Program-made: the position numbers and the translations under genes
Part shown: positions 26,715-35,875 of the stretch, piece after piece
Position numbering within the stretch: position 1 is the stretch's first letter
Layout of the letters: each line of letters starts with the position of its first letter
Notes under the pieces: generated by a model
Databases searched by the model: none
The model's input: only the letters and a program-made list of their open reading frames with translations
What the model was told of the DNA's origin: nothing
NCBI GenBank assembly: GCA_017642885.1
Contig: JAEPOM010000008.1
Location: 62,001-126,000 of the forward strand
Direction: 5' to 3'
Source: Henriciella sp.
GTDB taxonomy: Bacteria; Pseudomonadota; Alphaproteobacteria; Caulobacterales; Hyphomonadaceae
Length of the DNA stretch: 64,000 bases

Positions 26715-27461
26715 TTATCCCGCCAAGGCGGTCTTCAAGTATTTCTCTCGATTCACGCTCGAACGGCGGCGAGCTTCTTCAATCGCTTGCTGTTCTGAAG
26801 CCACCAAAAGCGCTTCGATCAAGCGCGAGAAGTGGTAACGCATGGCGTTGCGCGCGTCTTCGGGGTTCCGATCGCGCAAGGCGTCCAGAATGGCAGCATG
26901 TTCATCTACGCGATGCGACGAATCTTCGACACAAACGGCAGAATAGACTTTCCGCACCTCAGATAACTCCGTGCGCATGCGCCAGAGGTTTTCCATGATG
27001 TGAATGTTCGCGGCATTGCCGGTCGCTTTCGCTATCAGCATATGAAACTCTCGGTCAGCATCATCGCCGTCAGGAGAATCGTGATCCGCGTTTGCCATCC
27101 GCTCGATGGTGCGCTCCAGGTCCGAGATTTGTTCATCCGTAATCACGCGAGCGGCGAGCGCTGCTGACTCAGACTCGAAAATCAAACGGGTTTGGGTCAG
27201 TTCGAAGGCGGTGACGCTTGGTAAGCGACCGAAGTTAGAGGCGTTGGGCTCGCGTACATAAACGCCGGACCCAACTTTGATCTCGACGTGACCCAAGGCT
27301 TCCAGCGAGATCTCCGCTTCGCGAACCACAACGCGGCTGACTGCAAATCGATCTGCCAATTCGCGCTCGCCTGGTAAGCGCGTCCCAGGCGGATAAGAGC
27401 CTGACGTGATCATCTCAAGGATCTTATTGGCAACCTTTTGGTATAGGCGTTGTTCGGCCAT
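26715..27461 (-). CDS. GntR family (FadR subfamily) regulator, probable regulator of the alginate locus
   Basis: 248 residues: winged-helix DNA-binding domain (about 1-75, with PPGTRLPGERELADRFAVSR and VREAEISLEALG typical of GntR) and an all-helical FCD ligand-binding domain (about 95-225). FCD regulators often sense sugar acids or their breakdown products and recognise TGGTnnnACCA-type palindromes. Four such palindromes occur in this window, one only 53 bases before this start codon. That suggests autoregulation and repression of the neighbouring lyase and receptor genes until an uronate intermediate such as KDG or KDPG binds. The effector is inference. Confidence 0.9.
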   Translation of the reverse strand: MAEQRLYQKVANKILEMITSGSYPPGTRLPGERELADRFAVSRVVVREAEISLEALGHVEIKVGSGVYVREPNASNFGRLPSVTAFELTQTRLIFESESAALAARVITDEQISDLERTIERMANADHDSPDGDDADREFHMLIAKATGNAANIHIMENLWRMRTELSEVRKVYSAVCVEDSSHRVDEHAAILDALRDRNPEDARNAMRYHFSRLIEALLVASEQQAIEEARRRSSVNREKYLKTALAG

Positions 27462-27513
27462 GTGACGTTCCCGATTCTTTTGTCAAACCTTCATTAGCAT
27501 CCGAACCTTACCA

Positions 27514-27529
27514 AATTGTCCTACCAATT
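27514..27529. promoter_or_regulatory. GntR operator-like palindrome upstream of gntR
   Basis: AATTGTCCTACCAATT, one base off the shared core TGGTCCTACCA. It lies in the 100-base gap between the receptor stop and the gntR start, in a position for autoregulation. Confidence 0.6.
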
Positions 27530-27561
27530 CAAGAAAGATCCGGATGCTGAAGGAAAGTGCT

Positions 27562-30500
27562 TTAGAATCGACCTCTTAAGCCAAAGAAGATCCGCGGGCC
27601 ATAGTCGTTGACTTCATAAAGATCGTCATTGGTGAACGCGAACTGTTCTTTCGGTTCGCTCCCGAGATTGATGGCTTCAACGGATAGACGCAGATTGTCT
27701 GTCAGATTGTACGAAGCTCGCGCTTCCCAGACGCCGACATCACCGACAAAGCGCAAACGCGTGCCGTCAGAGACGAAGGGTTGGAAATACTCGTCGCGAT
27801 ATTTGTAGGTCACGGACACGTCAAAGTCGCCATATCCCCAGAAAGCTTGAGCCGACAGCGTGTTCTCTGACAAACCGGGCAGGCCGCCAGGGTCCAGAAT
27901 GCCGTCCGCGATCTGTGTAATCGAGCCATCGAGCTCAACCACAAACTGGTCACCATAACGGCTGTCTTCGAACTCAAAGTCCGAGTCGACATAGTTATAG
28001 CTGACCTTGCCACCAAGACCGCTCCAGAGTCCTGGAAGATAGCTCATGGTGTGGGCCGCGGTCAGTTCGATACCGTGCAGAGAGCTCGTATCGTCGCTAG
28101 TTTGTTGGACCGCGACTGGGAACGTAACCGGAGTGCCGTTGAGGTCATAGGTTTCATTTACGATCGTATTCGCAAAACCGCCCTGGAACGATTTGTAGTA
28201 GCCACTGATGGCGAGGATCGTGTCATCGTTAGGATACCATTCGAAACCCGCGTCGAAATTCCACGACATTAGAGGATCGATCGCTGGATTACCGGCGGCG
28301 CTCACGCTTTGAATGAGGCCGTCCACAGATGTTGCGTCCTCGTCGTCGCCAATCACACTAATGGTTCGACCGAAACCCATATCCGCTGGATCTGGACGAG
28401 ACATAGCGCGGAAAGCGCCGAGTCTAAGCAGTTTGTCGGGAGCCAGCTCAACAATCGCGATCGCGCTTGGCAGGAACTCAGTGTAATCATGCGAGGCGGT
28501 GACCGTGGTCAGGTTGCCTTCGGCGATGGTGAACACACCGTTGGTATTTGTAACAGTTAGATCAGGGCGGTAGCCTGTCGCCTCAACGTCTGTCTGCACC
28601 AACCGCGCGCCGACATTACCCGTGACCGGGAACTGACCGATCTTGGTTTCGTAATTGGCCATCATGTAGAAGGCTGTCGTTGTCTCTCTGACATCGATCG
28701 TACGGCTGTTCTCTTCCATGAGCGATGGAATTGCGGCGCTAAGGAGACCAAGCGGGTCGGACACGTCACCGCGATCAGCAATCGCAAGATTGATAGTGTC
28801 GAGAATGCCGTTCAGACTATCGACAGCGGTTTCCGCTACACATCGAGCATCAAATGTCGCCCAGGAATTCGTCGAGCTGATCACATTTCCAGAGTCGTCG
28901 ATATTGGTGATGAGGTCACCTGGACGAAGATTATCCAGGAAATCGTCGCCTTCGCGGAACGGCTGATAACAGGCCGTGTTAACCGAAGCGATAATGTCGA
29001 CCCATTCAGATGCGAGCCCTGTTGTGGCTGTTCCGTCGCCATCAACGACCTGACGGTTATTGATGTTCAGATCAGTGTTGTTCTCGATCTCAAACGAGAA
29101 ACGACCTGAGCTGATGTTGAACGGATCACCAGAATCGATTCCGCCTGGTAGTTCGAGATAATCTTGTTCTGCGTATCGTACGCCCGCCGAGACGTTTGTG
29201 AAGAAACCGTCCAGATCGTAATCGGCGTCAAATCGCAAAGCGTTGATCGTGTTCTCGCGAAGGCGGTCATTGTCGATCCGCACGCGTAGGCGGTCGACAT
29301 AATTCGCCGGGTCATTGACATCAAAGACTTCATCATAAAGCCGATAGACCGGCACGTCGCCTCCTCGGAGGTCATACTCGATCACAGGCGAGATGTCCGA
29401 CTGAATGCGGAATTCCCAGGCGCGTTCTGTGCGCTCGGTGTTTGAGTGCGAGAGGTCAACGGCAACGGTGAGCCGATCGTTTACTTCGTGCTCAATGTTA
29501 ATACCGCCGCCCAGATATGTCTCGACGCGCTCAAAATCGCCACCCTGAACTTCGATTGAGTTGTCTGTGATGGCCCGCAAAATGCCGCCATTCCCGTTAG
29601 TAATCAAAGAGTCGAGGCTTGTAGTGGTGGTGCCTGCAACGTTCAGCGACGTGTCGTTACGACGTCCGCCATTGAAGGTCAGATCACTGCGAAGTTCTTC
29701 TTGGCTGCGCTCAGACCATTGCAGGTCCATGTTGACGTCCCAGCGATCATTTGGCTGCCATTGCAGCTGACCGAAGAACGCGTCGCGCTTGTCGTGCGTA
29801 TCATTCTGCCGAAAGTGGCGCTGTGAAGGGGCAAACACAAACGGCACGCCATTGTCGATCGCCAGACCGGTGGCAGGGTCGATCGTCGTGTCAAATCCTT
29901 CCGTGTCCGAGCCGCGCGTTGTCAAATTGTCTGGATTGCGGCGATCGTTGAAGTCGTCGCAATCGTCATCGCCGCGGTCTGTGGTTTCAGGATTGTTAGA
30001 GAAGCCTGTGAATGTTCCGCCATTCGTCTGATCAGTAAATTGCGCAAGGCTATCGCTGATTACGCAGGCCGGACGAGAGTTAGACGTTGGGCCTGTCTGA
30101 CGACTTTCCGCTTCAGGCTGAGAAATGTCGGAGCGCTGAAAACCGAGCGAGATACCAACGTTGCCCAATTCATCGAGTTCAAACTGATCTACATAGCTAA
30201 GTGTGCCGCGATATCCGAGATCACCGGCCAACGAGTTATCAATGTTCTGCTGATCAGGGTTGTAGTTACCCTTGATGTCGAATTGGAAGCGTTGCTTACC
30301 AAAATCGAGAGGCCGCAAAGTTTCAAGCTGGATCTGTCCAGCGACGCCGCCTTCAATCTGGCTCGCGTCCTGCGTTTTGAAAACCGCCAGTTTATTGACC
30401 AGTTCAGATGGGAACTGAGAGAAATTCACTGAGCGATCGCCTGAACCGTTGGTTGCGGCGCGTCCGTTCACGACGGTGGAAGAGAGGTATGGTCCAAGTC

Positions 30501-30864
30501 CACGAATGGAAACTTCGGTCGCACCGCCATTTTCGCGGTGGGATGCAACGCCGGTCACGTTTTCAAGCGCTTCACCGATCGAAAGGGCGGGAATGTCGCC
30601 GATCTCTTCGGCAGACAGACCGTCAACGATTTGAGTGTTAGAGCGTTTCAGTGCGATTGAGTCTTGGATGACCTGGCGCGTTCCTTGGACAGTTACAACA
30701 TCCAATTCGCGAGTTTCTTCGACGTCAGTCGCGACGTCTGTCGCATCTTCCTGCGCTAGTGCCAGCCCGCCCGCAAGCGGCAAGGCCGCTGCGCCAAGCA
30801 GCAACATCCGTGACAAACGCGTGGGCGCGGGGCCTGCTCTGCGCGAGCGGTTAAGAGTAGACAT
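27562..30864 (-). CDS. TonB-dependent receptor, probable alginate-oligosaccharide importer
   Basis: Outer-membrane transporter of 1100 residues. Signal peptide with the basic start RRAGPAPTRLSR and a hydrophobic core ending LALAQ; a TonB-box-like LDVVTVQGTRQ; plug (AEEIGDIPALSIGEALENVTG, VSIRGLGPYLS); long barrel ending RIFFGLRGRF. The sequence style (IGDIPALSIGEALENVTGV) is that of large carbohydrate receptors, which replace the SusC/SusD system in alphaproteobacteria. It is divergent from the PL6 lyase gene and shares with it a 288-base intergenic region holding an operator palindrome, so it should be co-induced with the lyases. ATG at 30862-30864 is preceded by GGAGGAAA. Confidence 0.9.
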   Translation of the reverse strand: MSTLNRSRRAGPAPTRLSRMLLLGAAALPLAGGLALAQEDATDVATDVEETRELDVVTVQGTRQVIQDSIALKRSNTQIVDGLSAEEIGDIPALSIGEALENVTGVASHRENGGATEVSIRGLGPYLSSTVVNGRAATNGSGDRSVNFSQFPSELVNKLAVFKTQDASQIEGGVAGQIQLETLRPLDFGKQRFQFDIKGNYNPDQQNIDNSLAGDLGYRGTLSYVDQFELDELGNVGISLGFQRSDISQPEAESRQTGPTSNSRPACVISDSLAQFTDQTNGGTFTGFSNNPETTDRGDDDCDDFNDRRNPDNLTTRGSDTEGFDTTIDPATGLAIDNGVPFVFAPSQRHFRQNDTHDKRDAFFGQLQWQPNDRWDVNMDLQWSERSQEELRSDLTFNGGRRNDTSLNVAGTTTTSLDSLITNGNGGILRAITDNSIEVQGGDFERVETYLGGGINIEHEVNDRLTVAVDLSHSNTERTERAWEFRIQSDISPVIEYDLRGGDVPVYRLYDEVFDVNDPANYVDRLRVRIDNDRLRENTINALRFDADYDLDGFFTNVSAGVRYAEQDYLELPGGIDSGDPFNISSGRFSFEIENNTDLNINNRQVVDGDGTATTGLASEWVDIIASVNTACYQPFREGDDFLDNLRPGDLITNIDDSGNVISSTNSWATFDARCVAETAVDSLNGILDTINLAIADRGDVSDPLGLLSAAIPSLMEENSRTIDVRETTTAFYMMANYETKIGQFPVTGNVGARLVQTDVEATGYRPDLTVTNTNGVFTIAEGNLTTVTASHDYTEFLPSAIAIVELAPDKLLRLGAFRAMSRPDPADMGFGRTISVIGDDEDATSVDGLIQSVSAAGNPAIDPLMSWNFDAGFEWYPNDDTILAISGYYKSFQGGFANTIVNETYDLNGTPVTFPVAVQQTSDDTSSLHGIELTAAHTMSYLPGLWSGLGGKVSYNYVDSDFEFEDSRYGDQFVVELDGSITQIADGILDPGGLPGLSENTLSAQAFWGYGDFDVSVTYKYRDEYFQPFVSDGTRLRFVGDVGVWEARASYNLTDNLRLSVEAINLGSEPKEQFAFTNDDLYEVNDYGPRIFFGLRGRF

Positions 30865-30969
30865 TATTTCCTCCCTACAGGTTTCGTGTCTTCATTGCAT
30901 CGAAGATCTCTCTGTAGGGCTATCATCGTGCTCCCGAGTGTCAACAAAGAGGTCTAGTAAAAGCGCCTT

Positions 30970-30985
30970 AATTGGTCCTACCAAA
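30970..30985. promoter_or_regulatory. GntR operator-like palindrome between receptor and PL6 lyase genes
   Basis: AATTGGTCCTACCAAA contains TTGGTCCTACCAA, the same core as at 41262. It lies in the divergent region serving the minus-strand receptor and the plus-strand lyase operon, so one bound repressor could act on both. Confidence 0.7.
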
Positions 30986-31152
30986 GGAGGATTCATCAAC
31001 TTATGTGCCTATTTGATCACACATGGTGGAGATGTGACGGCCCTCTGGGCATCACATAATTGGAAATTGGTATACATGAGTGGTTGACAAGTGGTTCGAT
31101 CTCAATAGCGTATGATCGAAGATCGGCCGCAAAGGCGACTCGGGAGGAAGAC

Positions 31153-33357
31153 ATGAGGATTTTGGCAATCGCCGCTATTGCTGCGCTGACTGCAGTGGGG
31201 GCGTGTTCCTCACCGACGGTCGCGATTGCGGAAGACGTTTCCCTCCCAGGGGAACCGCTGCGAAAGATAGTGGTCGAAACTCAGGAGGATTATGCGGACG
31301 CGATAAAGCTGGTGCAGCCAGGCGACATGATCGTTCTCGCAAACGGCACGTGGCGAGATTTCGACCTCGTTCTGGAAGCGGAAGGTACGGCTGAGCACCC
31401 GATCTATCTTGTGTCCGAGGAGCCAGGTGGCGTGATTCTGAGCGGACAATCCAGTTTGCGGATGGGGGGGCGCCATCTCGTCGTTTCCGGATTGGTGTTT
31501 CGCGATGGCTATACTCCGCGCAACGAAGTCATCAGTTTCAGGCGCGACAGCGAAACTCTGGCCTTTAATTCACGTGTGACCCGCACAGTTATCGAAAACT
31601 ACAACAATCCAGACCGGGCGCAGCGCGATACTTGGGTGGTGATGTATGGTCAGAATAACGAGTTCGATCACAACCATCTATCCGGTAAACTGAATTCCGG
31701 CCCGACCATGACGGTGCGGCTCAACACAGAAGACAGCCAGAACAACAATCACCGCATCCACCACAACTATTTCGGGCCGCGTCCGGTTTTTGGCTCCAAT
31801 GGCGGAGAGACGCTGCGCATCGGCACCAGTCACTACTCGCTGACGACGTCAGGCACGCTGGTGGAAAACAACTATTTCGATCGCTGCAGCGGCGAAGTTG
31901 AGATCATCTCAAACAAGTCGGGCGAAAATATTTATCGCGGCAACACGTTCAATCAATCCCGTGGGACCCTGACACTCCGTCACGGCAATGACACGTTGGT
32001 TGAAAACAATCTCTTCGATGGAAACAACGCGCCGTATACTGGCGGGGTGCGGGTGATCAATGCCCGCCAGACCGTACGGAACAATATGTTCCGGAACCTC
32101 AATGGCGAGCGTTTCTCCGGAGCGCTGGTCGTCATGAACGGTGTGCCGAATTCGCCGATCAATCGGTATCATCAGGTGGATGGCGCAGTGATCGAGCAAA
32201 ACAGTTTCGATCGCGTCGGCACCATCGAGCTGGGCGAAGGGTCGGACACCGAACGCAGTGCTGTGCCGATTAATTCGGCGTTCCGGAACAATCTGGTGAT
32301 GGGGAGTGGCGCTGAGACGCCGTTCAATCTTTATGACGATATGAGCGGCATCGCTTTCGAAGGCAATGTCACGAACCTCGCGCCGCCGGAGGCTCTGGCT
32401 TCAGGATTTACGGTTCTAAATGCGGACGAGCAGGCACCGAGTGGTGTAGGTGCTGCCGGGGCGTTCGGGGTGGAGCGATCCGAGACGGGTGTGTCTTGGT
32501 ACCCCAAGCCAAGTTCCGATTCTCCTTTCGGCACGGGCAAGACGATTGAGATTGAGCCTGGTGAAAACAAGATCGCCCAGGCGATGGCCACGGCAGAGGC
32601 GGGCGATGAGATTGTACTCGCACCAGGCGCCTACAATGAAGCCAAGTCCATCAACCTCCAAATCCCGTTGACCGTCCGCGCTGCTGAGGTCGGTACTGTG
32701 GATTTGAGTTTTGAGCGGCGCAATTTGTTCCTTCTGTCATCGACGGGTGGTCTAAAGCTATCAGGGTTGAACGTGACGGGTGGCGCAGCGCCAGATGCGG
32801 TCGGCAATAGCTTTATCGCATCCACCGCCCGCGGCGGGACGGGCAATCATGTGGTGGAGCTCTCCGACATGGTGTTCACGGATTTCGTAGTGAACCGAGG
32901 GTTCTCTATTCTAACCGCAGCAAAAGGCACATTTTTCGATCGCGTCGAAGTCCGGAATTCCAGCTTCAAGAACATTTCTGGTGTGGCCTTCAAGTTCGAC
33001 GCAGAGACTGACGATTATGGCATTTACAACGTTGAATATCTGATCGTCCGGGACAGTGAATTCGAAAACGTCCGAGGATCCATTGCGTCGATCTATCGGG
33101 GCGGCCGCGATGAAAGTACGTTCGGGCCGCACGCGTTTATTTCAGACTCAACATTTGTGAGTGTCGGGGCCGGCTCTGAGCCGCTCGCAGTCTTGCACGG
33201 CGTTCAGAACATGAGCCTTGAGGGCAATACACTCGAGCAAACGGAGGCAGCGCAGTTGGTCATCACGACGGGTAAGCCCAAAGTCGTTCTATCGAACAAT
33301 ACGAACGCCGCATCGGATGCGATAGATGCGCTCGTGACGAAGGACCTGCGGCAATGA
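31153..33357 (+). CDS. PL6 family alginate lyase
   Basis: Cleaves alginate by beta-elimination. 734 residues from the ATG at 31153 (GGGAGG ahead), close to two-domain PL6 enzymes such as AlyGC. N-terminus MRILAIAAIAALTAVGAC gives a lipobox, so it is probably anchored in a membrane. The right-handed parallel beta-helix follows: NGGETLRIG (216-224), Lys255 in IISNKSGEN and Arg276 in LRHGND. These are 21 residues apart, as are the catalytic Lys and Arg of AlyGC. Residues about 470-734 form the second beta-helix-like domain. First gene of the lyase operon; its stop overlaps the PL17 start (ATGA). Chondroitinase-B-like activity is an alternative, but the neighbours point to alginate. Confidence 0.93.
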   Translation: MRILAIAAIAALTAVGACSSPTVAIAEDVSLPGEPLRKIVVETQEDYADAIKLVQPGDMIVLANGTWRDFDLVLEAEGTAEHPIYLVSEEPGGVILSGQSSLRMGGRHLVVSGLVFRDGYTPRNEVISFRRDSETLAFNSRVTRTVIENYNNPDRAQRDTWVVMYGQNNEFDHNHLSGKLNSGPTMTVRLNTEDSQNNNHRIHHNYFGPRPVFGSNGGETLRIGTSHYSLTTSGTLVENNYFDRCSGEVEIISNKSGENIYRGNTFNQSRGTLTLRHGNDTLVENNLFDGNNAPYTGGVRVINARQTVRNNMFRNLNGERFSGALVVMNGVPNSPINRYHQVDGAVIEQNSFDRVGTIELGEGSDTERSAVPINSAFRNNLVMGSGAETPFNLYDDMSGIAFEGNVTNLAPPEALASGFTVLNADEQAPSGVGAAGAFGVERSETGVSWYPKPSSDSPFGTGKTIEIEPGENKIAQAMATAEAGDEIVLAPGAYNEAKSINLQIPLTVRAAEVGTVDLSFERRNLFLLSSTGGLKLSGLNVTGGAAPDAVGNSFIASTARGGTGNHVVELSDMVFTDFVVNRGFSILTAAKGTFFDRVEVRNSSFKNISGVAFKFDAETDDYGIYNVEYLIVRDSEFENVRGSIASIYRGGRDESTFGPHAFISDSTFVSVGAGSEPLAVLHGVQNMSLEGNTLEQTEAAQLVITTGKPKVVLSNNTNAASDAIDALVTKDLRQ

Positions 33358-35513
33358 GTAGATCGTCCCTTCTAACAGGAGCCTGTCTCGGGCTGATTGT
33401 CGGTTTCACGTCTCAGTGCGCGCCTGCTCAGGAGCAGGCAGGTAGCGCGGCCAATTCTGCGGACGCATCTGAGCTGGTAGGTTTCGACGCTGTCATGAGC
33501 GACTTGTCCGCAAGCATCGACGCGCGATTAGAGGCTGGCATTCCGGTGCCGATTCCGCGCGATGCCGGCGGTGGTTACACGCATGAGCAGCATAAACAAA
33601 ACGCCAAGACGATCTACGAAGCGGGTATGCTCTACCAGTATGGCGGAGACCCAAAATATCGCGACGCAATTCGAGAAATCTTGTTTGATTACGCGGACTT
33701 ATACCCGACGCTTGGAATTCACCCTGAGCAACGAAGCTCAAACAAGGGCAAGTTGTTTTGGCAGGGCCTGAATGAAGCATGGTGGTTGGTTTACGTAATC
33801 CAAGGCTATGAGACGGTGCGCGATGAGTTGAGCGAAACGGACCGCGCCCGAATTGACGATGGTGTAATTAATCCGATGGCGGACTTCCTCTCAACAGGAT
33901 CTCCGCAAACCTTCGATCGCATCCACAATCATGCGACTTGGGCCACCACAGCGGTTGGCATGACGGGGTATGTCTTGGGACAACCGGACCGCGTCGAGCA
34001 AGCGCTCTTCGGGCTCGATAAGTCGGGCGAAGCTGGCTTCCTGAAGCAGTTGGATGAGCTTTTTTCTCCTGACGGCTATTATGCGGAAGGTCCTTATTAC
34101 CAGCGATATGCTCTCATGCCGTTCGTTCTGTTCAGCCAGGCGATTGATCGCAATGAGCCTGAGCGCGGGATTTTCGATCATCGCGATGGGATCGTTCTGA
34201 AAGCTATTCGCTCCACACTCGAGCAAAGTTATGCGGGCCGTTTCTTCCCAATCAATGATGCCATTCGCGAAAAAGGTATCAACACGGTTGAGCTCAAGTA
34301 CGGACTTGCGATCGCATACGAGCGCACCGAAGATCCGAGTTTTCTAGGCGCGATACAATTGCAGAATGGCGTTGTACCGACCTCTGGCGGTCAAGCGGCT
34401 CTCGAAGCGATTGAGGCTGGCAAAGCAAAGCCATTTGAGTTCACCTCTAAACAGTTTCGAGATGGCCGGTCAGGTGATCAAGGCGCGCTTTTGGTGCTGC
34501 GCTCGGGGCCCGAGGGCGATGACGCGGCAGTTGTGATGAAAGCAACAACGCAAGGGCTTGGTCACGGGCATCACGACAAGCTCGGTCTGCTTTATTACGA
34601 TAATGGCGATGAAATTGTCGCGGATTATGGCGCTGCGCGGTTCCTCAACGTCGAAGCCAAATATGGTGGACGCTATCTGCCGGAAAACGAGACTTGGGCC
34701 AAGCAAACCGTTGCGCACAATGCGCTAGTTGTGGATCAGACGAGCCACTTTGATGGCAACTGGCGTGAAGCGCAGAACCACGCCCCAGAGGTTCTCGCAT
34801 TTGGCGACATGAACGGCATTGAGGTCGGGTTCGCTGAAATCGACACAGCCTATGATGGCGTCAATATGCAGCGCCTGATTGCCATAATGCCAAAGGCGGA
34901 CGGTGGCGAATACATCGTAGATATCATGCGTGGGCTAAGCAGCGCCACGCATACATACGACCTGCCGATCCACTTCAAAGGTCAGTTGATCGAAACGAGT
35001 TTCGACATGACGCATTCAACCCAAATTATGACGCCGATGGGCGAGGACGATGGCTACCAGCATCTTTGGAAACGGAGCCAGTCCGAGCCCCTCAGCGATC
35101 TGCAAGACACGTCATGGTTGCTCGGAGATCAGTTTTATACTTTGAGTTTCGAATCTGATCATGACGTGGAGGTATTCTTCACCGAACTTGGCGCAAATGA
35201 TCCCGATCACAACTTACGTCGCGAGCAGGCATTCATCCTGCGCACCGAAGGTGAGTCTGCGAATTTTGTTTCCGTCTATGAGCGGCACGGCCGTTATGAT
35301 TCCGACGAAGAAGTAACGGTGTTTGATGGGTCTTCCGTCGACAATATCGACATTGCGACCAACGAAGGCATCACATCAGTGACGATTATGCCCACGGATG
35401 GTGATGCAGTCACATTTAAGTTTGCGGATAGCGCTGATGCGCGCGCTCCGCTCGAGATACTGCGTAACAGCACTCCAGATAAAACATTAGAGAATCCCGG
35501 GGAGGGAAATTGA
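33354..35513 (+). CDS. PL17 family oligoalginate lyase
   Basis: Exolytic enzyme that reduces alginate oligomers to unsaturated monouronate. 719 residues with an exported N-terminus. The (alpha/alpha) toroid domain holds the catalytic Asn192-His193 in HNHATW and the Tyr pair in GPYYQRYA (248-249). The C-terminal heparinase II/III-like beta-sheet domain starts near residue 380 and holds GLGHGHHDKLGLLYYDNGDE. Catalytic residues match the known PL17 arrangement (Asn-His in the toroid, Tyr as acid). Overlaps the PL6 stop by 4 bases and the kdgF start by 1 base (TGATG), so the three are translationally coupled. Acts after PL6, probably in the periplasm. Confidence 0.93.
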   Translation: MSRSSLLTGACLGLIVGFTSQCAPAQEQAGSAANSADASELVGFDAVMSDLSASIDARLEAGIPVPIPRDAGGGYTHEQHKQNAKTIYEAGMLYQYGGDPKYRDAIREILFDYADLYPTLGIHPEQRSSNKGKLFWQGLNEAWWLVYVIQGYETVRDELSETDRARIDDGVINPMADFLSTGSPQTFDRIHNHATWATTAVGMTGYVLGQPDRVEQALFGLDKSGEAGFLKQLDELFSPDGYYAEGPYYQRYALMPFVLFSQAIDRNEPERGIFDHRDGIVLKAIRSTLEQSYAGRFFPINDAIREKGINTVELKYGLAIAYERTEDPSFLGAIQLQNGVVPTSGGQAALEAIEAGKAKPFEFTSKQFRDGRSGDQGALLVLRSGPEGDDAAVVMKATTQGLGHGHHDKLGLLYYDNGDEIVADYGAARFLNVEAKYGGRYLPENETWAKQTVAHNALVVDQTSHFDGNWREAQNHAPEVLAFGDMNGIEVGFAEIDTAYDGVNMQRLIAIMPKADGGEYIVDIMRGLSSATHTYDLPIHFKGQLIETSFDMTHSTQIMTPMGEDDGYQHLWKRSQSEPLSDLQDTSWLLGDQFYTLSFESDHDVEVFFTELGANDPDHNLRREQAFILRTEGESANFVSVYERHGRYDSDEEVTVFDGSSVDNIDIATNEGITSVTIMPTDGDAVTFKFADSADARAPLEILRNSTPDKTLENPGEGN

Positions 35514-35872
35514 TGAGCGATGTCATCACGCACGAGGACCTGTTTAAATACAGTCCGAAATCTCAGGCAGAGACGATTGGGCCTGGCTTGAAACGACTTT
35601 TGCTTGGACACGACGAGCATCTGATGCTGGTCAAGGTCTGGTTTGATAAGGGCGCGGTCGGTGAAGTGCATTCGCATCCACACTCTCAGGGTAGCTACGT
35701 CATTGAGGGCACGTTCGAGGTTCAAGTAGACGGCAAGACTCAAGTTCTGGGTCCTGGCGGATCATTTTTTGTGCCTTCTGGCGCAGACCACGGCGCGGTG
35801 TGTCTCGAAGAAGGCATCCTGCTTGATGTGTTTAGCCCGGCGCGCCGCGACTTTCTCGAAGGGGAGGGCTAA
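35513..35872 (+). CDS. kdgF: KdgF, unsaturated uronate linearising cupin
   Basis: Small cupin (119 residues) that speeds opening of 4,5-unsaturated monouronates, the products of lyases, to the linear 4-deoxy-L-erythro-5-hexoseulose uronate (DEH). Metal ligands are visible in GEVHSHPHSQGSYVIEG and in the second cupin motif GGSFFVPSGADHGA. The ATG at 35513 is used (GGGGAGGG nine bases upstream); a TTG directly before it is less likely. No signal peptide, so it acts in the cytosol on imported monomer. Sits between the lyase and transporter genes, exactly the place expected. Confidence 0.92.
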   Translation: MSDVITHEDLFKYSPKSQAETIGPGLKRLLLGHDEHLMLVKVWFDKGAVGEVHSHPHSQGSYVIEGTFEVQVDGKTQVLGPGGSFFVPSGADHGAVCLEEGILLDVFSPARRDFLEGEG

Positions 35873-35875
35873 GCC

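Noticed and set aside
31084..31116. TTGACA ... TATGAT before the PL6 gene as a sigma-70 promoter
   Set aside because: Spacing is 21 bases, too long for a standard promoter; not listed as a feature.
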